Assembly: GCF_014841615.1 (NCBI RefSeq)
Contig: NZ_JACYUG010000002.1
Coordinates: 1-64,000 of the forward strand
From: Sphingomonas sp. CFBP 8760
GTDB lineage: Bacteria > Pseudomonadota > Alphaproteobacteria > Sphingomonadales > Sphingomonadaceae
Reading direction: 5' to 3'
Length of the DNA stretch: 64,000 bases
Below the pieces are notes generated by a model, which was given only the letters and a program-made list of their open reading frames with translations, ran no database searches and was not told the DNA's origin. A program made the position numbers and the translations under genes. Within the stretch, counting starts at the first letter, position 1. Each line of letters begins with the position of its first letter. Below are positions 61,034 to 64,000 of this stretch, piece after piece.

Positions 61034-61102
61034 CCGGACGACCGGACGAACAGGCGGACGAACGGGCGGACGAATGGACGGGCAAACGGGCGGGCGGACG
61101 GG
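61034..61102. repeat. Imperfect short tandem repeat upstream of acnA
   Basis: About 69 bp of recurring CGGACGA and ACGGGCGG units of 9 to 12 bp. It falls in the 328-bp stretch (60927-61254) between the small ORF and acnA. I see no other feature in that stretch apart from the ribosome site of acnA. Confidence 0.7.
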
Positions 61103-61254
61103 ATACGCGCAGATTGAGGGGAGAACCGCCCTTCCCCCCCACGCGTACCGCTGCTATCGCCCGCGACAACCGTTGATTATCCGATGCTCCGGCGCCTCGT
61201 GCGGCCCAGCCGCCGTCCGTGGTGCGCGTGGGCGACAACAGGCAAAGGACGCTT

Positions 61255-63942
<2,688 letters not shown>

Positions 63943-63964
63943 GCCGGGCAGTCGGACGTGAAAA

Positions 63965-63999
63965 GGGGCGTGACCGGCAACCCGGTCACGCCCCTTTTT
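63965..63999 (+). terminator. Rho-independent terminator of acnA
   Basis: GGGGCGTGACCGG and CCGGTCACGCCCC form a 13-bp perfect stem with a 4-nt loop, followed by TTTTT. A run of four As before the stem could let it act from the other side too. Confidence 0.95.
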
Positions 64000-64000
64000 C

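Noticed and set aside
61034..61102. CRISPR-like array upstream of acnA
   Set aside because: The units are only 9-12 bp, imperfect, and have no spacers of regular length; no cas genes are present.

Overview
The window looks like a chromosomal segment of a high-GC alphaproteobacterium of the Sphingomonadaceae (Sphingomonas or a close relative). Pointers are the rpsP-rimM-trmD-rplS block with ffh, an NDUFA12-type complex I protein, DUF2155, RpoH, a ChpT phosphotransferase beside chemotaxis genes, a CtrA-like site, a phasin, and a TonB receptor. This is inference from family content; no 16S gene is present. There is no prophage, insertion sequence, CRISPR array or tRNA gene.

Layout. 0-2.5 kb: TonB-dependent receptor. 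2.8-7.5 kb: rplS, trmD, rimM, a 52-aa acidic protein, rpsP and ffh on the minus strand, interrupted by an opposite-strand thioredoxin-reductase-like gene. 7.7-11.1 kb: DUF924, then the overlapping operon mtaB-ftsY-ispZ. 11.1-13.4 kb: SulP transporter plus beta-carbonic anhydrase. 13.5-14.8 kb: J-domain protein, thioredoxin-like ferredoxin and SufE. 14.8-19.0 kb: an enlarged phage-shock locus. The activator PspF is divergent from a sigma-54 promoter, which drives a small secreted protein, PspA, PspB, PspC and five more short membrane coiled-coil proteins. 19.1-22.9 kb: SOD, a secreted double TonB-C/TPR-like protein, RNase P RNA and an AmpD-type amidase. 23-28.9 kb: cheA-cheW-cheY-cheB-cheR plus chpT, without a chemoreceptor. 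29-35.2 kb: JAMM protease, rluD, rpoH, amine oxidase, mtgA, a small membrane protein, cysteine synthase and an MliC-like lipoprotein. 35.3-38.5 kb: aat, DUF2155, NDUFA12, DUF192, a double cold-shock protein and recX. 38.6-47.4 kb: fatty acyl-AMP ligase, dicarboxylate symporter coupled to heme oxygenase, bacteriophytochrome and a large hybrid kinase. 47.4-54.0 kb: rpiA, tkt, tal, gnd and two HAD phosphatases. 54-60.3 kb: a complete RND efflux system. 60.3-64 kb: phasin, a small ORF and aconitase acnA, ending at a strong terminator.

How they work together. Several blocks are functional modules: SRP particle and receptor (ffh, ftsY) with ribosome and tRNA maturation; bicarbonate transport with carbonic anhydrase; envelope stress (psp); chemotaxis plus phosphorelay; bilin synthesis with the phytochrome that uses it; the non-oxidative pentose phosphate pathway; and tripartite drug export.

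The most unusual parts are the run of PspB-like mini-proteins sharing a C-terminal coiled-coil signature, the small secreted first gene of that operon, and a Gly/Thr repeat inserted in the predicted external loop of the efflux outer-membrane channel. Two divergent gene pairs also share a single CATG start overlap.
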